From Paenibacillus contaminans (GTDB lineage: Bacteria > Bacillota > Bacilli > Paenibacillales > NBRC-103111): a stretch of 64,000 nt of DNA. Below the pieces are notes generated by a model. That model was not told where the DNA came from. It saw nothing but the letters and a program-made list of their open reading frames with translations, and made no database searches. Where the stretch lies: contig NZ_QMFB01000025.1 in the NCBI RefSeq assembly GCF_003285015.1, forward strand, positions 1 through 64,000, read 5' to 3'. Shown here piece after piece: positions 52,315-60,098 of the stretch (the stretch's first letter is position 1; every line of letters starts with the position of its first letter). The translations under genes were made by a program, and so were the position numbers.

Positions 52315-54633
52315 ATGGAGATGGAGAGACAGAATCACTACACATTCACAGAGCAGGATTTGCTGATCAGGGAACAGCTTGCGGGCTTTGTGCCCGAGCG
52401 TATTTTCGATGCGCATGCTCATATTTGGCGAGTCAAGGATCTCCATCTGGAATCCGAATCGATATGGACCGAGGGAGGAGCGGAAATGTCCGTCACTCGC
52501 TGGCGTTCCTCCGTCGAGCAGCTTTTGGGGAGGCAGGTTCTGGGCGGGCTGCTGTTTCCGATGCCGTCCAAGTTTTGCGATCTGGATCAGGCGAACCGCT
52601 ATTTAATCGAGCAATTGGAGGGTGAAACGAGCAGCCGTGGGCTGCTGCTCGTTTCGCCGGAGTATTCGGAAGAGCAAATCAATTTGTTTTTGCAAAACGA
52701 TAAAATCGTGGGCTTAAAGCCGTATCATTGCTTCAGCTCTAGACCGACGACGGCCGACTCCGAGATCGACGAGTTTCTTCCGGAACGCTTCTGGCAACTG
52801 GCCGACCGGCACGGGCTTATTCTTATGCTGCATATCGTCAAGGATTCCGCGTTGGAGGACCCGGAAAACCAGCGGCAGTTACGCGATTTCTGCAGCCGCT
52901 ACCCGAATGCCAAATGTGTGCTGGCGCATGCCGGCCGTAGCTTTCACGCTCCTCACGCGCAAAGTGTCAAAACGCTCAGGGGGCTGGACAATGTGTATTT
53001 CGACATGTCCGCCGTTTGCGAGGCGGAGGCGATCGCGCCTGTACTGTACGAGTTTGGGCCAGAGAAGCTGATGTGGGGCAGCGATTTTCCCATTTCGGCG
53101 ATCAGGGGAAGGGCCGTCACGGTCGGAAACGGCTTCTTCTGGATGCAGAAGGAGACGCTGGATTGGGAGCGGGCCGGCCGCACCGCGCCGACGCTTGTCG
53201 GCTTGGAGTCGCTCCGGGCTTTGCAGTCGGCGGCCGATATGATCGGACTCAATAAGTCGGATATTGCGCATATTTTTTACGATAATGCGATGCGCTTAAC
53301 GAAACTGGCAAGTCCCCAGGATAACCGGACGCAGCAGTTGTACCGGACGGCCAAAGCCGTTATTCCGGGCGGCACGCAGCTTTTAAGCAAAAGGCCTGAG
53401 CAGTTGGCCCCCGGCAAGTGGCCGGCTTACTTCAGCGAGGCCCGGGGATGCGAGGTTTGGGATCTCGACGGCAAGCATTACTACGATATGTCCACGAACG
53501 GGATCGGCTCCTGCTTGCTTGGGTACCGCGATGAGGCCGTAACCCGTGCCGTCAGAAGGCGGATCAATCTCGGCAGCATGAGTACGCTCAATCCGCCGGA
53601 AGAGGTAGAGCTGGCGGAAGCGCTGCTCGACATTCATCCCTGGGCGCAGCAGGTCCGGTATACGAGGACGGGAGGGGAAGCTTGCACCGTAGCCGTTCGG
53701 ATCGCCCGCGCGACGACAAACCGCTCAATCGTAGCCGTTTGCGGCTACCACGGCTGGAATGACTGGTATTTGGCGGCAAACCTCGGTGAAGACGACGCCT
53801 TGAAAGGACATTTGATGTCGGGACTAGACCCGACGGGCGTACCGGACGAATTGAGAGGGACGACGGTCACGTTTCGGGCTAACGATCGGCAGGCGTTCAA
53901 TCGGTTGATCGAACAGTATGGAGACCGACTGGCTGCGGTTGTGATGGAGCCCTGTCGATATGACGATCCGGAATCCGGATTTCTGGAGCATGTGCGAGAT
54001 ACGATACATCGAATCGGCGGGCTGCTCATTTTCGACGAAATCACGATCGGCTGGCGGCTGCATCTGGGCGGCGCCCATCTGAAGCTGGGCGTTCATCCGG
54101 ACATCGCCGTTCTTGCCAAGGCGTTGGGCAATGGTCACCCGATCGGAGCGGTAATCGGAACGAGCGAAGCGATGGAAGGGGCGCATCGAAGCTTCATCAG
54201 CAGCACCTATTGGACGGAAAGCATTGGTCCCGCCGCGGCGCTGGCAACGGTGGAGCGGATGCGGACAGTGAACGTTCCGAGCATCGTTGCGGAAGCGGGA
54301 TCGGCGGTTATGCGTGCATGGAAAACATATGGGCTGCAATCCGGTCTCCCCGTCCATGTGGGCGAAGGGTATCCTTGCTTGGCGAAATTCGAGTTTACCG
54401 GCGAATATGCGAGTGAGCTGAAGACGCTGTATACGATCAAAATGCTGAACAGAGGTTTTTTGGCCGGGACGGTTATTTATCCGACGTTGGCGCATACGCC
54501 TGAGATTGTCGCATCGTACGGGCAAGCGATCGGCGAAGTATTCGCAGAACTTGCCGGTATGCTGAACAGCGGTGATATGAATGAGCTAATGGGAGTGGAG
54601 AAAGCGCTGCAAGGGTTCAGCAGGCTTAACTAG
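52315..54633 (+). CDS. fusion of an amidohydrolase and a class III (GSA-like) aminotransferase
   Basis: A 772-residue single frame with two enzymes. Residues about 20-330 are an amidohydrolase with all metal marks: FDAHAHIWR, LMLHIV, CVLAHAGRSF and MWGSDFPIS. Residues about 340-772 are a PLP enzyme like glutamate-1-semialdehyde aminomutase: IPGGTQLLSKRPEQ, GGEACTVAVRIARA, GYHGWNDW, IFDEITIGWR (Asp near 574) and VLAKALGNGHP (PLP Lys near 602). No stop or frameshift lies between them. The gene begins 10 bases after the giant protein gene, behind AGGAG. Coupled ring or amide opening and amino transfer is inferred; substrates are unknown. Confidence 0.85.
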   Translation: MEMERQNHYTFTEQDLLIREQLAGFVPERIFDAHAHIWRVKDLHLESESIWTEGGAEMSVTRWRSSVEQLLGRQVLGGLLFPMPSKFCDLDQANRYLIEQLEGETSSRGLLLVSPEYSEEQINLFLQNDKIVGLKPYHCFSSRPTTADSEIDEFLPERFWQLADRHGLILMLHIVKDSALEDPENQRQLRDFCSRYPNAKCVLAHAGRSFHAPHAQSVKTLRGLDNVYFDMSAVCEAEAIAPVLYEFGPEKLMWGSDFPISAIRGRAVTVGNGFFWMQKETLDWERAGRTAPTLVGLESLRALQSAADMIGLNKSDIAHIFYDNAMRLTKLASPQDNRTQQLYRTAKAVIPGGTQLLSKRPEQLAPGKWPAYFSEARGCEVWDLDGKHYYDMSTNGIGSCLLGYRDEAVTRAVRRRINLGSMSTLNPPEEVELAEALLDIHPWAQQVRYTRTGGEACTVAVRIARATTNRSIVAVCGYHGWNDWYLAANLGEDDALKGHLMSGLDPTGVPDELRGTTVTFRANDRQAFNRLIEQYGDRLAAVVMEPCRYDDPESGFLEHVRDTIHRIGGLLIFDEITIGWRLHLGGAHLKLGVHPDIAVLAKALGNGHPIGAVIGTSEAMEGAHRSFISSTYWTESIGPAAALATVERMRTVNVPSIVAEAGSAVMRAWKTYGLQSGLPVHVGEGYPCLAKFEFTGEYASELKTLYTIKMLNRGFLAGTVIYPTLAHTPEIVASYGQAIGEVFAELAGMLNSGDMNELMGVEKALQGFSRLN

Positions 54634-54794
54634 AAACGCTGAATAGCTTTGTATGCGGTATGCCCTAATCAGATTTTGACGATTATCCCTGATGTCTTGG
54701 AAAGCGGTTGCGGCGGGGCGAAAAACATGTCATCATTAAGATTAAGACTTGGTAGTTCTGCGCAAACTTAACTGACAAGGGGAGAAGCGGGAAG

Positions 54795-55628
54795 ATGCGT
54801 ATCGATGCTCACCAGCATTATTGGCTGCTTAAGCGGGGAGACTACGGTTGGCTGACACCGGAAACGGGCGTATTATATGAAGATTATTTGCCAGACCGGC
54901 TTCGTTCGGAGCTGAGCAAATGCGGCATTCAGCGCACGATCGTCGTACAGGCCGCGCGGACGGTGCAAGAAACGGAATTTTTGCTTGAGCTTTGCGAGAA
55001 GGAAGAAACGCTGGCGGGTACAGTCGGCTGGCTCGATCTGGAATCGGACGATTGGCAGAACGAGTACGAGCGGCTTTTGCAAAACCGGTATTTTGTAGGT
55101 ATCCGCGTTATGCTGCAAGAGGAAACGGACGACGGATGGATTTTACGCCCGCGCATCGTCGAAGCCTTAAAGCGGCTGGCTGCGGATCGCTTTCCCGTCG
55201 ATCTGCTTATGAATCCGCGGCATTGGCCGCATGTGTTGGAAATACTGGAGAAGGTTCCCGATTTACGCGGGGTGGTCGATCATATCGCCAAACCTGATAT
55301 TAAAGCGGGCAAGCTCTATCCGTGGAAGGAGCAGATGGCGGCGATCGCCAAGTTTCCGAATATGTATTGCAAGCTGTCAGGGATGGTGACGGAGGCGGAT
55401 CATCAGAAATGGAAGCCAGCCGACCTGAAGCCTTATGTGACGCATGCGATCGATGTTTTCGGGACGGAGCGGGTCATGTTCGGCAGCGACTGGCCGGTTT
55501 GCTTGCTTGCGGCCGATTATTCCGAGGTATACGACGGACTGGTTAAGGTGCTGCCGGAAACGTTCGATTCCCACTCTTTGGACCAGCTGTTCGGATTAAA
55601 CGCCATGCGCTTCTATAAATTGAGCTGA
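54795..55628 (+). CDS. amidohydrolase family protein, sugar-lactonase-like (fuconolactonase group)
   Basis: A 277-residue TIM-barrel hydrolase with RIDAHQHYW at the N-terminus, GVVDHIAKP and the metal Asp in MFGSDWPVC. The set of motifs matches the COG3618 group, which includes L-fuconolactone and L-rhamnonolactone hydrolases. It could open the lactone of a sugar acid and so link the cluster to a keto-deoxy-acid route with an aldolase like the one at 23673. ATG 54795 follows AAGGGGAGAAG. It is the last gene before a terminator. Confidence 0.82.
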   Translation: MRIDAHQHYWLLKRGDYGWLTPETGVLYEDYLPDRLRSELSKCGIQRTIVVQAARTVQETEFLLELCEKEETLAGTVGWLDLESDDWQNEYERLLQNRYFVGIRVMLQEETDDGWILRPRIVEALKRLAADRFPVDLLMNPRHWPHVLEILEKVPDLRGVVDHIAKPDIKAGKLYPWKEQMAAIAKFPNMYCKLSGMVTEADHQKWKPADLKPYVTHAIDVFGTERVMFGSDWPVCLLAADYSEVYDGLVKVLPETFDSHSLDQLFGLNAMRFYKLS

Positions 55629-55634
55629 CAGAAA

Positions 55635-55677
55635 CAGGCCGCTTTCGTCGGAAGACAAAAGCGGCCTGCTTTGTTTG
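55635..55677. terminator. Bidirectional terminator between convergent genes
   Basis: CAGGCCGCTTT pairs with AAAGCGGCCTG; CTTTGTTTG follows on the plus strand and TTTCTGT on the minus strand. It ends both the lactonase-like gene and the DoxX gene. Confidence 0.85.
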
Positions 55678-55681
55678 ACGG

Positions 55682-56080
55682 TTAGAACAATACGGCGTCG
55701 AGCGAATAGTCGCCGGCGCCGATCAGCGCTACGCCTACGGCGATCACGATGAGCGCCCAGTTGTATTCGGTGCCGTTTGCCGTCGCCCAGTAACCGTTCT
55801 GGCCGTGGACCTTCACGATTGCAATCAGCATCGTCAACACGATGAATGCGGCTCCGACGCCTGTCAGCAAACCCGCTGCGAACAACAGGCCGCCGGCAAC
55901 CTCGGCAAGTCCTGCGAGAACCGCCAGCGTGACGCCCGGTTTAATGCCGATCGATTCGAAAAAGCCGCCGGTTCCTTTCGGGCCGTAGCCGCCGAACCAG
56001 CCGAACAGCTTCTGCGTGCCGTGCGCCGCGAACGTCAATCCGATCACCAAACGAATAAGAAGTAAACCTAATGCCATCAT
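55682..56080 (-). CDS. DoxX family membrane protein
   Basis: A 132-residue protein with four membrane segments and the family start LLLIRLVIGLTFAAHGTQKLFGWFGGYG. DoxX proteins are small quinone- or redox-linked membrane proteins of mostly unknown role, often induced by oxidative or electrophile stress. ATG at 56080 is chosen since GGGAGAGG on the minus strand is nine bases away; TTG 56086 is only three bases away. It is divergent from an HxlR regulator and has a strong promoter (TTGACA, 17-base spacer, TAAAAT). Confidence 0.85.
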   Translation of the reverse strand: MMALGLLLIRLVIGLTFAAHGTQKLFGWFGGYGPKGTGGFFESIGIKPGVTLAVLAGLAEVAGGLLFAAGLLTGVGAAFIVLTMLIAIVKVHGQNGYWATANGTEYNWALIVIAVGVALIGAGDYSLDAVLF

Positions 56081-56118
56081 AATCAATAACCTCTCCCTTA
56101 TATAAATTAAAGTAATAT

Positions 56119-56135
56119 ACTTACTTTATGTAAGT
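56119..56135. promoter_or_regulatory. Palindrome in the doxX leader, predicted HxlR operator
   Basis: ACTTAC-TTTAT-GTAAGT is a perfect inverted repeat overlapping the expected doxX transcription start. Another ACTTACTTTTG half-site lies at 56151. HxlR-type proteins bind such repeats; binding here is inferred from position. Confidence 0.6.
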
Positions 56136-56136
56136 T

Positions 56137-56165
56137 ATTTTAAAATCACTACTTACTTTTGTCAA
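56137..56165 (-). promoter_or_regulatory. doxX promoter (minus strand)
   Basis: On the minus strand TTGACA (56165-56160) and TAAAAT (56142-56137) are separated by 17 bases. The -35 overlaps the -35 of the divergent hxlR promoter. Confidence 0.75.
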
Positions 56166-56186
56166 GGGGGTGTGATAAAATATTAT
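56159..56186 (+). promoter_or_regulatory. hxlR-type gene promoter (plus strand)
   Basis: TTGTCA (56159-56164) and TATTAT (56181-56186) are separated by 16 bases. The -35 shares bases with the doxX -35, so the two promoters cannot easily be used at once. Confidence 0.6.
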
Positions 56187-56241
56187 TAAATAAAACATCG
56201 TGAGCGGCAACGCTCGCTTATGTATAAGGAGTTGAAGCACC

Positions 56242-56559
56242 ATGACAGAGCATTCGCACTCGTTGTGTCCCAAATTCGAATCCGCTTTTGAGCTTCTCGG
56301 CAAAAGATGGACCGGTTTAATCATTCGGGTACTGCTTAGCGGTCCCAAACGGTTTAAGGACATCTCAGAAATGATTCCCGGCATGAGCGACCGGATGGTA
56401 TCCGAGCGCTTCAAGGAGCTGGAAGCTGCCGGAATCATCACGCGCAAAGTGTATCCCGAGACACCCGTTCGCATCGAATACGAACTGACCGCGAAAGGCG
56501 TAGCGCTGCAGCCGGTTATGGATGAAGTGCAAACATGGGCGGAGAAATGGGAAAAATAA
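56242..56559 (+). CDS. HxlR family transcriptional regulator
   Basis: A 105-residue winged-helix protein with the family pattern CPKFESAFELLGKRWTGLII, where the Cys near residue 9 is the usual redox- or electrophile-sensing site, then RFKDISEMIPGMSDRMVSERF. It probably controls the divergent doxX gene through the palindrome at 56119-56135. ATG follows AAGGAG. Its end overlaps the start of the first fluC gene by 25 bases. Confidence 0.87.
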   Translation: MTEHSHSLCPKFESAFELLGKRWTGLIIRVLLSGPKRFKDISEMIPGMSDRMVSERFKELEAAGIITRKVYPETPVRIEYELTAKGVALQPVMDEVQTWAEKWEK

Positions 56560-56966
56560 ACCAAAGGATCATGCTCGCAATCGTTGCTTCGGCCGGTATG
56601 GTCGGAGCTCTTTTGCGTTACGGGATAGGCAGCCTTGTCCATGGGCTGTGGGCCTCTCCGTTTCCGCTGGGCACGTTGATCATCAATATAATAGGCTGCC
56701 TTGCGCTGGGCTGGTTTCTTACACGGTTCAGCCGCTACGAGTCGATCCATCCTTACATTCGCACCGGAGTCGCCACGGGTTTAATCGGCTCCTTCACCAC
56801 GTTCTCGACCTTCAGCATCGAAACGGTCGAGCTGTTACGAGAAGGGCTGAAGCAGGAGGCGATGGTGTATGTGGTCATCAGCTTTTGGGGCGGCCTGCTG
56901 GCGGTATGGCTCGGCTCCCGGCTTGCGGGAAACGCCGGCGTGCTTAAAGGAGGGCGATCCGCATGA
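56535..56966 (+). CDS. crcB: fluoride channel FluC/CrcB, subunit 1
   Basis: A 143-residue protein with four membrane segments and the FluC pattern GALLRYGIG, a polar Asn in TLIINIIGCLALG and GSFTTFSTFSIE. FluC proteins are dual-topology fluoride channels that detoxify fluoride. It overlaps the HxlR gene by 25 bases; ATG 56547, in the same frame, is an alternative start. The next gene overlaps its stop (ATGA). In species with two adjacent copies, the pair forms a heterodimer. Confidence 0.9.
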   Translation: MGGEMGKINQRIMLAIVASAGMVGALLRYGIGSLVHGLWASPFPLGTLIINIIGCLALGWFLTRFSRYESIHPYIRTGVATGLIGSFTTFSTFSIETVELLREGLKQEAMVYVVISFWGGLLAVWLGSRLAGNAGVLKGGRSA

Positions 56967-57349
56967 GCATACTAGTCAATCTTGCTTTGATTGCGGGCGG
57001 AGGCGCGTGCGGAGCGGTATCCCGGTTTTTGCTGGCCGGCTGGCTTGTGCGCACGTTCCCGATGCGATTTCCTATCGGAACGTTCGTCGTCAACACGCTC
57101 GGATCGCTGCTTATCGGCCTGCTGCTGGGCGCCGGCTTGGAGGATACGGGCTGGTGGTTTTTGCTCGCTGTCGGATTTATGGGGGCGTTTACGACTTTTT
57201 CCACGTTTAAATATGAAGGCTTCACCCTATTGAAAAGCAGCGACGTATACGGGTTATTGTTTTATTTGGGAGGAAGCTATACGCTCGGCATCGTCCTGGC
57301 TTGGCTCGGCTTGTGGATCGGGCAGGATTTGATGGCGGGTTGGCAGTGA
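56963..57349 (+). CDS. crcB: fluoride channel FluC/CrcB, subunit 2
   Basis: A 128-residue membrane protein paralogous to the preceding one, with GACGAVSRFLLAG, the polar Asn in TFVVNTLGSLLIG and GFMGAFTTFSTFKYE. It starts at the ATGA overlap with the first subunit behind AAAGGAGGG. The two genes together should make one channel. No fluoride riboswitch is visible ahead of the unit. Confidence 0.9.
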   Translation: MSILVNLALIAGGGACGAVSRFLLAGWLVRTFPMRFPIGTFVVNTLGSLLIGLLLGAGLEDTGWWFLLAVGFMGAFTTFSTFKYEGFTLLKSSDVYGLLFYLGGSYTLGIVLAWLGLWIGQDLMAGWQ

Positions 57350-57492
57350 ATACATCTGCAGTTATTTTCGGTAAAGAGGCGAGAAAAATACGTTTAACTG
57401 GAAAAACTACGCGAACCTGCATTCACAAAATGGCGGTTCTGTTTAGGTTCACCGTCGATAGAGATATTAGAAGGTAAGGGAGAGAAAGCCAT

Positions 57493-58080
57493 ATGACGAT
57501 TATCGGTTTTGTCAGGCACGGGGTGACGGATTGGAATCTCGAGGGGCGGGCGCAAGGCTCGCACGACGTTCCGCTTAACGAAGCGGGACTTGAGCAGGCG
57601 AAGCAGGTCGCGGAGCGTCTGGCCGGCGAACAGTGGGACTATATTTATGCAAGCGATTTATCGCGGGCAAGCCGAACGGCGGCCATTATCGCCGATGCCA
57701 AGGGCCTTCCGGTAACGGGGCATGATATCCGGCTGCGCGAGAAAACGCACGGCAGGCTGGACGGGACGACCGAGCAGGAGCGTGTGGAGAAATGGGGCTC
57801 CGGCTGGCGCGATATGGATCACGACGAGGAGCCGGTGGAAGCGGTGCTGGAGCGCGGCATGCAGGCCGTTGACGAAATCGCTCGGAGACATGAAGGAAGC
57901 CGTATCTTAATTGTGAGTCACGGCGCTTGGATACGCACGATAATGTCCGGCCTTGTCAAAGACGTAGAAATCAAGCCGCTGCATAACACGTCGATCAGCA
58001 TCGTCCGCAAAAGCGAGGCGGAAGCCGACGTCGAGTGGGAATGTCTTGTCTATAATTGTACGGAGCATTTGGGAGCCTGA
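57493..58080 (+). CDS. histidine phosphatase family protein (phosphoglycerate mutase-like)
   Basis: A 195-residue protein with the catalytic RHG motif in GFVRHGVTDWNLEGRAQG (His near 9), an Arg in SRASRTAAI, the acid residue in REKTHGRLDG and the second His in ILIVSHGAW. Members remove or move phosphate on varied small molecules; its length fits the phosphatase side of the family. ATG follows GGGAGAG. It is not clearly tied to either neighbour. Confidence 0.85.
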   Translation: MTIIGFVRHGVTDWNLEGRAQGSHDVPLNEAGLEQAKQVAERLAGEQWDYIYASDLSRASRTAAIIADAKGLPVTGHDIRLREKTHGRLDGTTEQERVEKWGSGWRDMDHDEEPVEAVLERGMQAVDEIARRHEGSRILIVSHGAWIRTIMSGLVKDVEIKPLHNTSISIVRKSEAEADVEWECLVYNCTEHLGA

Positions 58081-58123
58081 TTCGCAACTGACTTTCTATA
58101 TAGGTAAAAGGAAGGTGAGCGGG

Positions 58124-59416
58124 ATGGAGCGGTTTCGGGAATGGCTGAAGCAGCCTTACGGCCAAAAGCTGAAAGCCCTGCATGCATGGAACGGCTGGTT
58201 GGTATTGGTGCTCGCGGTTACGGGGATCATGATTTATATTCCGTCCATACGGGGCGAGCTTGGCGCGCTCCGAGTTCTGCTGAAGCAGCTTCATATCGTG
58301 CTGGGCATCGGCTCTATCGCAGTCGTTGCCATGTATCTGCCGCTCATCGCCAAACATCTGCGCCAGCTCAAGGGCAAAACGGCGCAAATCGGAAACCTTT
58401 GGGTCGTTCTGCTGCTGCTGGCCGGGTGGAGCGTCAGCGGCATTATTTTGTGGCAATTCCGATCGCTGCCTCCGGCTTGGAGCAATACGGCGCTTGTTAT
58501 TCACGACTTGTTTACGTGGATCGGCATTCCGTACGCTGCGTATCATTCGATTTCGCGAAGCCGCTATTTAAAACGGATCGAGCGGGAGGAGAAGCGCGCA
58601 GAGGCTGCCAAACGGCGTTCGGAGGAGCGGCGCTTGCCGGGGCCGATTTCGGCCGCCGATAGCGGGGAGCGTTATCCTGTCGATTACTCGAAGCTCGATC
58701 GGCCGTTTTTGTCGCGCAGGATGTTCATCCGTCTAGGCGCCGCCGCTGCGCTGCTTGTCGTAATCGGGCCGTCGTTTTACCGCTGGATGAAGGGCGCTTT
58801 TAATACCGGCGGAGGCTCGATAGCCGATTACTCGAGTGGAGACGGCAATAAAATGCTGCCTCCGCCCGAGCCGTTAGCCGAGTCGGCCGTTCCTGCAGGG
58901 GGCGGGGCCAAAGGGCAGTTCCGTATTTATACGGTGACGGAGTTTCCCGTTTATACAACGGAGAATTGGAGCTTCTCGATAAACGGACTCGTCGATAAAC
59001 CGCAAACTTGGGACTGGGAAGCATTTCAGGCCATCCCGCGCAAGGTTCAGGTGAGCGATTTTCACTGCGTAACCGGTTGGTCCGTACGAAGCTGCACGTG
59101 GGAAGGCATTCCCTTATCGCAGTTTTTGGACGCGGCGGGGCTGCAGGCAAAAGCCAAATTCGTCAAGCTTTATTCGGGCGACGGGGTCTATACTGATTGC
59201 TTGTCGCTCGAGCAAGCCCGTATGGAGGACGTCATGGTCGCCGTGCTGCTGGATGGCCAGCTGATTCCGCAAAAGCTCGGGGGACCTGTCCGGCTCGTCG
59301 TTCCGAAAATGTACGCCTACAAATCGGTCAAATGGCTGAACCGCATCGAGCTGATCGAGAAGGAACATTTCGGCTACTGGGAAGTGCGCGGCTACGATCA
59401 GGATGCGTGGGTATAA
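58124..59416 (+). CDS. membrane-anchored molybdopterin oxidoreductase (sulfite-oxidase-type fold) with internal Tat-like motif
   Basis: A 430-residue protein. The first about 170 residues have four membrane segments with His residues (LHAW, QLHIV, IHDLF, YHSI) placed like heme b ligands. Then SRRMFIRLGAAAALLVVIG (about 197-215) looks like an internal twin-arginine signal, followed by a MoCo domain with DFHCVTGWS, whose Cys (about 315) should bind molybdenum, as in SUOX/YedY proteins. The enzyme probably takes electrons from or gives them to the quinone pool on the outer face of the membrane. ATG 58124 follows AAGGAAGGTGAG. Confidence 0.8.
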   Translation: MERFREWLKQPYGQKLKALHAWNGWLVLVLAVTGIMIYIPSIRGELGALRVLLKQLHIVLGIGSIAVVAMYLPLIAKHLRQLKGKTAQIGNLWVVLLLLAGWSVSGIILWQFRSLPPAWSNTALVIHDLFTWIGIPYAAYHSISRSRYLKRIEREEKRAEAAKRRSEERRLPGPISAADSGERYPVDYSKLDRPFLSRRMFIRLGAAAALLVVIGPSFYRWMKGAFNTGGGSIADYSSGDGNKMLPPPEPLAESAVPAGGGAKGQFRIYTVTEFPVYTTENWSFSINGLVDKPQTWDWEAFQAIPRKVQVSDFHCVTGWSVRSCTWEGIPLSQFLDAAGLQAKAKFVKLYSGDGVYTDCLSLEQARMEDVMVAVLLDGQLIPQKLGGPVRLVVPKMYAYKSVKWLNRIELIEKEHFGYWEVRGYDQDAWV

Positions 59417-59435
59417 TGCGCTATGAGGTGAAGAT

Positions 59436-60098
59436 GTGACGAGAATACTAGTAATCGAAGACGATTCCGATATCCAGGAGCTCATTAAAGAATTTTTAAG
59501 CGCGCAAGCATACGAAATTGACACCGCCGGCGACGGGTTGGAAGGAATCCAACGTTTTCGGAAGGAAAAATACGATTTGGTGCTGCTCGACGTGATGCTG
59601 CCGAACATGGACGGTTACCACGTTTGCCAAATGATCCGAAAGCAAGCTCCCGATGTGCCGATTCTTATGCTGACGGCTCTCGACGACGAGAAGGATCAGC
59701 TTAAAGGCTTTGAGCTGGGGATCGACGATTATATTACGAAGCCGTTTTCCTTCAACATTTTGATCAAACGAGTGGAGGCCGTGCTGAGACGGACGCAGCC
59801 GAGCGTTCCTTCCGAAATCATCCGGTTTAAGGAAGTGACAGTGGATAAAGCCGGTTTTACGGTATCCGTCAACGAGCGGAAAATCGAGCTGACGGCCAAG
59901 GAATTCGAAATCCTTCATTATTTGCTCGCCAACAAAGGCCGGGCCGTTACCCGGGAAGCTTTGCTTAATCAAGCTTGGGGCTACGACTATTACGGGGATG
60001 CGCGAATCGTGGATACCCACATCAAAAACCTGCGGAAAAAGCTCGGCATTCCCTATATCAAAACGGCTACCGGAATAGGATACAAATTCGATGAGTAA
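59436..60098 (+). CDS. response regulator, OmpR/PhoB family
   Basis: A 220-residue regulator. The receiver domain has VIEDD, the phospho-acceptor Asp in YDLVLLDVMLP (about 52) and the Lys in YITKPFS. The winged-helix DNA-binding domain includes LTAKEFEILHYLLANKGRAVTR... and the end HIKNLRKKLG. GTG start at 59436 after GAGGTG. It overlaps the partner kinase gene by eight bases. The target genes are not visible; the oxidoreductase gene just upstream is a candidate. Confidence 0.92.
   Translation: MTRILVIEDDSDIQELIKEFLSAQAYEIDTAGDGLEGIQRFRKEKYDLVLLDVMLPNMDGYHVCQMIRKQAPDVPILMLTALDDEKDQLKGFELGIDDYITKPFSFNILIKRVEAVLRRTQPSVPSEIIRFKEVTVDKAGFTVSVNERKIELTAKEFEILHYLLANKGRAVTREALLNQAWGYDYYGDARIVDTHIKNLRKKLGIPYIKTATGIGYKFDE

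Noticed and set aside
56187-56241. Possible fluoride riboswitch before the FluC unit
   Set aside because: The leader holds only a small GAGCG/CGCTC hairpin; I see no pseudoknot-type pattern of the crcB motif, and the leader precedes the HxlR gene, not fluC.
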